Origin: Thermomonas sp.
GTDB taxonomy: Bacteria; Pseudomonadota; Gammaproteobacteria; Xanthomonadales; Xanthomonadaceae
Assembly: GCF_025993755.1 (NCBI RefSeq)
Contig: NZ_JAMQHN010000006.1
Coordinates: 1-44,425, forward strand
DNA length: 44,425 nucleotides
Reading direction: 5' to 3'
Part shown: piece after piece, positions 40,830 to 44,425 of the stretch
How the letters are laid out: every line of letters begins with the position of its first letter
Position numbering within the stretch: the stretch's first letter is position 1
The notes under the pieces: model-generated
Database searches by the model: none
What the model saw: the letters and a program-made list of their open reading frames with translations, nothing else
What the model was told of the DNA's origin: nothing
Position numbers and translations under genes: made by a program

Positions 40830-41818
40830 TGCCCGCCTTTTACGCAATCGCCGGCCTGCTCGGCGTCGCCGTGTTCGCGCTGATGCTGCGCCCACTGTGG
40901 AAGGACGCCCGCGCGGTCGCGCTGGGCGTGGGCGTGCTGGCCCTGCTTTCAGTCGGTCTGCTGTATCGCCTCGTCGGCACCCCGCAGGCGCTCGATCCGG
41001 CCGCTGTGCGCGGCCCGCAGACGCTGTCCGAAGCCATCACCCAGCTGGAAGCGGCGCTGCGCGACAACCCCAACCAGCCCGAGGGCTGGGCTCTGCTGGC
41101 CCAGGCTTACCAGCGCGAGAACCAGCCGGCGAAGGCGCGCGACGCGCTGGGCAAGGCCGCCACGCTGGCGCCGGACAACCCCGACATCCTCACCGAGGCC
41201 GCGCAAGCGCGGGCGCTCGTCGACCCCGAACGCCGCTTCGACGCCCAGGCCGTTGCCCTGCTGCAATCGGCCCTGAAGGCCAACCCGGCCCACCAGCGCG
41301 CACGCTGGTTCCTCGGTGTCACGCAGCGCCAATCCGGCAAGAACGCCGACGCCGCCGCCACCTGGGCACCGCTGCTCGATCAGGTCGATGCCCAGACCGC
41401 AGGCAACCTGCGCGAACAGATCAACCTCGCCCGCGCCGATGCCGGCCTGCCGCCGCTGCCGGAACCGGCCGCTCCTGCCCCCCTGCTCAGCGCTCGGATA
41501 TCGCTGGATCCGTCACTGGCCCGCCAGATTCCCCCCGGCGCCAGCGTCTTCCTGATCGCGAGGCAGACCGACGGCTCGCCCATCCCGGTCGCGGCCCAGC
41601 GCCATCCCGCCGCCAGCCTGCCCTTCACCGCCAGCCTGAGCGACGCCGACAGCCCGATGCCCACGCTCAAGCTCTCGCAGGTTCAGGAAGTCGAGCTGCT
41701 GGCGCGGATTTCGCTCGACGGCAGCGCCAATTCCGATCCAAACGCGCACCAGTCCAGGCCGGTACGCGTCCACCTGCCCGCCACGGCGCCGGTCGAACTG
41801 GTGATCGGCGCGCACTGA
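40829..41818 (+). CDS. ccmI: CcmI, TPR-containing apocytochrome c chaperone
   Basis: The 329-residue protein has two N-terminal membrane helices (about 2-18 and 30-48) separated by a short charged loop. Periplasmic TPR repeats follow at about 65-210 (EAALRDNPNQPEGWALLAQAYQRENQPAKARDAL and similar). A C-terminal beta-rich domain (about 230-329, including PPGASVFLIARQTDGSPIPVA) matches the CcmI periplasmic domain. It delivers apocytochrome c to the heme lyase. It overlaps the ccmH stop by one base and is the last gene of the operon. Confidence 0.93.
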   Translation: MPAFYAIAGLLGVAVFALMLRPLWKDARAVALGVGVLALLSVGLLYRLVGTPQALDPAAVRGPQTLSEAITQLEAALRDNPNQPEGWALLAQAYQRENQPAKARDALGKAATLAPDNPDILTEAAQARALVDPERRFDAQAVALLQSALKANPAHQRARWFLGVTQRQSGKNADAAATWAPLLDQVDAQTAGNLREQINLARADAGLPPLPEPAAPAPLLSARISLDPSLARQIPPGASVFLIARQTDGSPIPVAAQRHPAASLPFTASLSDADSPMPTLKLSQVQEVELLARISLDGSANSDPNAHQSRPVRVHLPATAPVELVIGAH

Positions 41819-41830
41819 ACGCGCTCCGAT

Positions 41831-41864
41831 CGGGCTATGCCCTTATGCCCAAACGGCATGCCCG
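41831..41864 (+). terminator. Hairpin after the ccm operon, possible terminator or metX leader structure
   Basis: CGGGCTATGCC (41831-41841) and GGCATGCCCG (41855-41864) pair with one bulged base and a 13-base loop. There is no U-run. It lies 13 bp after the ccmI stop and 50 bp before the next gene, so termination, processing or a leader function are all possible. Confidence 0.4.
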
Positions 41865-41913
41865 ACGCGGCGCGCAGGGGCGATGATGGGGCATCGCTTC
41901 ACGATGCTCCGCC

Positions 41914-43065
41914 ATGTTCGAATTCATCCCTCCCGGAACCCGCTGGTTCGACCTCGACTCGCCTTTTCCGATGAAACGCGGCGGCGCGCTGCACGGCGCG
42001 CGCGTGGCTTACGAAACCTGGGGTACGCTCGACGCGGACCGCGGCAACGCCATCCTGATCCTGCCGGGCATGTCGCCGGACGCCCACGCCGCGTCCAGCG
42101 CCGCCAATCCGGCCCCGGGCTGGTGGGAATGGATGATCGGCACCGGCAAGCCGATCGACACCGGCCGCTGGTTCGTGATCTGCGTGAACGCGCTCGGCAG
42201 CTGCAAGGGCAGCACCGGCCCGGCATCGCTCAATCCCGACACCGGCAAAGCCTATCGCCTCGACTATCCCGACCTGTCGATCGAGGACGGTGCCGACGCG
42301 GCCGCCGAACTGGTGCGCGGGCTCGGCATCGACCAACTCGCCTGCCTGATCGGCAATTCGATGGGCGCGATGACCGCGCTTGCCTTCCTCAGCCGCCATC
42401 CCGGCGTTGCCCGCAACCACATCAACATCTGCGGCGCCGCCCGCGCGCTGCCGTTTTCCATCGCCATCCGCTCGCTGCAGCGCGAGGCGATCCGCAACGA
42501 CCCGAACTGGAACGGCGGCAACTACGACGAACGGACCTATCCCGAAAACGGCATGGGCATGGCGCGCAAGCTCGGCGTGATGACCTATCGTTCGGCGCTG
42601 GAATGGGACGGCCGTTTCGGCCGCGTGCGCCTGGATTCCGAGCACCGCGACGACGACGAACCCTTCGGCGCGGAATTCGAGGTCGAAGGCTATCTGGAAG
42701 CCCACGCCCGCCGCTTCGTCCACCACTACGACCCGAACAGCTACCTCTACCTGAGCCGTTCCATCGACTGGTTCGACCTCGGCGAAACCGCCGATGGCGA
42801 TTCCGTGCAGGCGCTGTCGCGCATCGAAGGCGTCGAACGCGCGCTGGTGATCGGGGTGAAGACCGACATCCTGTTCCCGATCCAGCAGCAGGAAGAAATC
42901 GCCGCCGGCCTGCGCCGCGCCGGCACCGAGACCCGCTTCCTTCCGCTGCCCTCGCCGCAGGGCCACGACGCCTTCCTGGTCGACGCCGAACGCTTCGCCC
43001 CGGCCGTCGCCGGCTTCCTGCGCACGCTCGCGCACGCGGAATTGCTCGCCGACAAGGTCGCCTGA
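41914..43065 (+). CDS. MetX-family acyltransferase, probably serine (or homoserine) O-succinyltransferase
   Basis: This 383-residue alpha/beta-hydrolase-fold acyltransferase has nucleophile Ser149 in GNSMGAMTAL, acid Asp318 in KTDILFP and base His351 in SPQGHDAFLVD. VCVNALGSCKGSTGPASLN forms the oxyanion and substrate region. It is the xanthomonad version of MetX. Published work on MetX/MetA families found that some xanthomonad members succinylate L-serine for cysteine synthesis rather than acetylating homoserine. The overall wording of this protein fits that group, so serine O-succinyltransferase is preferred, but homoserine O-succinyltransferase remains possible. It stands alone after the ccm operon. 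Confidence 0.88.
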   Translation: MFEFIPPGTRWFDLDSPFPMKRGGALHGARVAYETWGTLDADRGNAILILPGMSPDAHAASSAANPAPGWWEWMIGTGKPIDTGRWFVICVNALGSCKGSTGPASLNPDTGKAYRLDYPDLSIEDGADAAAELVRGLGIDQLACLIGNSMGAMTALAFLSRHPGVARNHINICGAARALPFSIAIRSLQREAIRNDPNWNGGNYDERTYPENGMGMARKLGVMTYRSALEWDGRFGRVRLDSEHRDDDEPFGAEFEVEGYLEAHARRFVHHYDPNSYLYLSRSIDWFDLGETADGDSVQALSRIEGVERALVIGVKTDILFPIQQQEEIAAGLRRAGTETRFLPLPSPQGHDAFLVDAERFAPAVAGFLRTLAHAELLADKVA

Positions 43066-43079
43066 GCGTCGCGCTCGGC

Positions 43080-43085
43080 TATACT
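43080..43085 (+). promoter_or_regulatory. -10 element of tRNA-Leu
   Basis: TATACT, 10 bp before the mature tRNA 5' end, predicts transcription start near 43092. No strong -35 at normal spacing. Confidence 0.5.
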
Positions 43086-43095
43086 GCGCGTCCGC

Positions 43096-43182
43096 GCCGG
43101 AGTGGCGGAATCGGTAGACGCAGCGGACTCAAAATCCGCCGCCCTTGAAAGCGTGTGGGTTCGAGTCCCACCTCCGGCACCA
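43096..43182 (+). tRNA. tRNA-Leu, anticodon CAA
   Basis: This 87-nt class II tRNA has acceptor stem GCCGGAG (43096-43102) paired with CTCCGGC (43172-43178), discriminator A and encoded CCA (43180-43182). The anticodon stem GCGGA/TCCGC encloses loop CTCAAAA with anticodon CAA at 43130-43132. The T arm GTGGG-TTCGAGT-CCCAC is perfect and a long variable arm precedes it, as in leucine tRNAs. It decodes UUG, a rare codon in such GC-rich genomes. Confidence 0.97.
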
Positions 43183-43285
43183 AACGATTCGAGGGCCAAG
43201 CTCTGCCGCCTGGCTTCTTGCATCGCGGCACTGCCCGGCGCACCGCCGCCGCGAGGCATTCGCGCCCGCCGGGTAGAATCGCCGG

Positions 43286-44113
43286 ATGCCCGAAGGCCCT
43301 GAAATCCGGCGCGCTGCCGATCGGTTGGCAGCGGCCATCGTCGGCGATCCCCTGCAGCGCGTGACGTTCGCATTCCCGCGGCTCAAGCACTTCGAACGCG
43401 TCCTGCGCGGACACCGCATCCGCGCCATCACGCCGCGCGGCAAGGCGCTGCTGACCGCTTTCGACAACGGCTGGACGCTCTACACCCACAACCAGCTCTA
43501 CGGCGTCTGGAAGGTGGCCGACGCCGGGCGCTGGCCGGACACCACGCGCAGCCTGCGGGTGGCGCTGGAAACGGCGCGCAGCGCCATCCTGCTGTATTCC
43601 GCCACCGACATCGAACTGTGGCGGTCGGACGAGATCGGGAATCATCCGTTCCTGCAGGGGTTGGGCCCGGACGTGCTGGATCCGTCGCTGACGAACACAC
43701 AGGTCGTGCAGCGCCTGCAGTCCCCGACATTCCGCAATCGCGCGCTCGGCGGGCTGCTGCTCGACCAGGGGTTCCTCGCCGGCCTTGGCAACTATCTGCG
43801 CGCCGAGATCCTCTACGCGGTCGGGCTGCATCCGGCCCTGCGCCCCTGCGATCTCGACGCGGGGCAGACCAGACAACTGGCCAAAGCGCTGCTGGCCGTG
43901 CCGCGGCTGAGCTATCAGACCCGCGGCGTCGAGCCCAAGCCGGGCCTGCGCGAGGACTATCAGGCCCACGAGGGCGAGGCATTCCGCTTCCACGTCTTCC
44001 AGCGCGAAGGCGAACCCTGCGAACGCTGCGGCACGCCGATCGCGCGGATCACCAGCAATTCGCGCCCGCTGTTCCTGTGCCCGCACTGCCAGCGGTCGTT
44101 GCGCGAGGATTAA
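43286..44113 (+). CDS. nei: Endonuclease VIII (DNA glycosylase/AP lyase)
   Basis: This 275-residue member of the Fpg/Nei family begins MPEGPEIRRAADRL, with the processed catalytic Pro and Glu (residues 2-3) and Lys53 in TPRGKALL. The helix-two-turn-helix segment GLGNYLRAEILYAVGLHP is at about 171-188. The zinc finger is CERC...CPHC at C245/C248 and C265/C268. It removes oxidised pyrimidines from DNA. MPEGPEI and the finger are those of Nei rather than Fpg (MPELPEV). A short spacer separates it from the carbonic anhydrase gene. Confidence 0.95.
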   Translation: MPEGPEIRRAADRLAAAIVGDPLQRVTFAFPRLKHFERVLRGHRIRAITPRGKALLTAFDNGWTLYTHNQLYGVWKVADAGRWPDTTRSLRVALETARSAILLYSATDIELWRSDEIGNHPFLQGLGPDVLDPSLTNTQVVQRLQSPTFRNRALGGLLLDQGFLAGLGNYLRAEILYAVGLHPALRPCDLDAGQTRQLAKALLAVPRLSYQTRGVEPKPGLREDYQAHEGEAFRFHVFQREGEPCERCGTPIARITSNSRPLFLCPHCQRSLRED

Positions 44114-44116
44114 AAT
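44111..44116 (+). promoter_or_regulatory. Possible -10 element of the carbonic anhydrase gene
   Basis: TAAAAT overlaps the nei stop codon and would start transcription near 44123, about 20 bp before the TTG start at 44143. Confidence 0.4.
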
Positions 44117-44142
44117 GACCTGTCCATCATCCGGAGCATCCG

Positions 44143-44425
44143 TTGAAAAAAGAACTTGAAGCCCTGCTGCGCAGCAACCATGACTGGGCCGACGGCATGT
44201 GCCGCGAGGACCCGGAGTTCTTCCATCGCCTGTCGCAGCAGCAATCCCCCAGGTACCTGTGGATCGGTTGTTCGGATTCGCGGGTGCCCTCCAACCAGAT
44301 CCTCGGGCTGGAGCCGGGGCAGGTGTTCGTCCATCGCAACATCGCCAACGTGATGGTACACACCGATCTCAACTGCATGTCGACCATCCAGTTCGCGGTC
44401 GACGTGCTCGAGGTGCGGCATGTCC
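44143..44425 (+). CDS. can: Beta-class carbonic anhydrase (3' end beyond window)
   Basis: The first 94 residues are visible, starting at a TTG with GGAG 6 bp upstream (MKKELEALLRSNHDWADGMC). The zinc and dyad residues Cys43 and Asp45 with Arg47 occur in WIGCSDSRVPSNQI, followed by EPGQVFVHRNIANVMVHTDLN. The later His and Cys zinc ligands lie outside the window. It interconverts CO2 and bicarbonate in the cytoplasm. Confidence 0.94.
   Translation, partial: MKKELEALLRSNHDWADGMCREDPEFFHRLSQQQSPRYLWIGCSDSRVPSNQILGLEPGQVFVHRNIANVMVHTDLNCMSTIQFAVDVLEVRHV

Noticed and set aside
1-44425. Mobile elements, CRISPR arrays, integrase or attachment sites next to the tRNA
   Set aside because: No transposase, integrase or direct repeats were seen. 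The tRNA-Leu is flanked by housekeeping-type genes with the same base composition.

Overview
The window is GC-rich, densely coded gammaproteobacterial chromosome. It most resembles the Lysobacterales (Xanthomonadales: Lysobacter, Luteimonas, Thermomonas and relatives). The main reasons are the MetX-type serine/homoserine succinyltransferase of the xanthomonad kind, the MoaC-MoaB fusion, and the korAB plus GltD-like redox genes. Placement is by recognition of families, not by a search. No mobile element, integrase, CRISPR array or rRNA gene was seen.

Region 1 (1-18.1 kb) is a nitrate-respiration and molybdenum block. It holds modABC (molybdate import; modA is cut by the window edge), a TDT/SLAC1-type anion channel, and the minus-strand operon narG-narH-narJ-narI-ppiC-narK. 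Next comes the minus-strand molybdopterin operon moaA-moaCB-moeA-moaD-moaE-hypothetical, then a small conserved gene on the plus strand. Three 14-bp FNR-type palindromes sit where class II anaerobic activation would require: upstream of the TDT channel, of narG and of moaA. Molybdenum uptake, cofactor synthesis, the nitrate reductase and nitrate/nitrite transport therefore read as one programme, probably induced by oxygen loss. The best candidate for something undescribed is the FNR-controlled TDT channel, which may move nitrate, nitrite or another anion during nitrate respiration.

Region 2 (18.1-23.8 kb) carries a CcsA/YpjD-like membrane protein and a complete drug-efflux operon. The efflux operon comprises a MarR-type regulator, an outer-membrane lipoprotein channel, an EmrA-type adaptor and an EmrB-type 14-helix pump, with a promoter and possible operator just upstream.

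Region 3 (23.8-31.2 kb) holds radA with an overlapping DUF817 membrane gene, a six-helix membrane protein of unknown role, a 975-residue secreted VIT/vWA/DUF2135 protein, and a Tat-exported M24 peptidase-like protein.

Region 4 (31.3-36.0 kb) is a three-gene redox operon: a GltD-like flavoprotein fused to ferredoxin, then 2-oxoacid:ferredoxin oxidoreductase alpha(gamma) and beta subunits. The genes overlap by 4 bp.

Region 5 (36.3-41.8 kb) is the cytochrome c maturation operon ccmCDEFGHI, without ccmA or ccmB. It is followed by the metX-like acyltransferase gene, tRNA-Leu(CAA), nei and the start of a beta-carbonic anhydrase gene that runs off the window.

A near-perfect 27-bp palindromic element occurs twice, 20 kb apart. 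Both copies lie between convergent genes, and the element is probably a dispersed bidirectional terminator or REP-like repeat.
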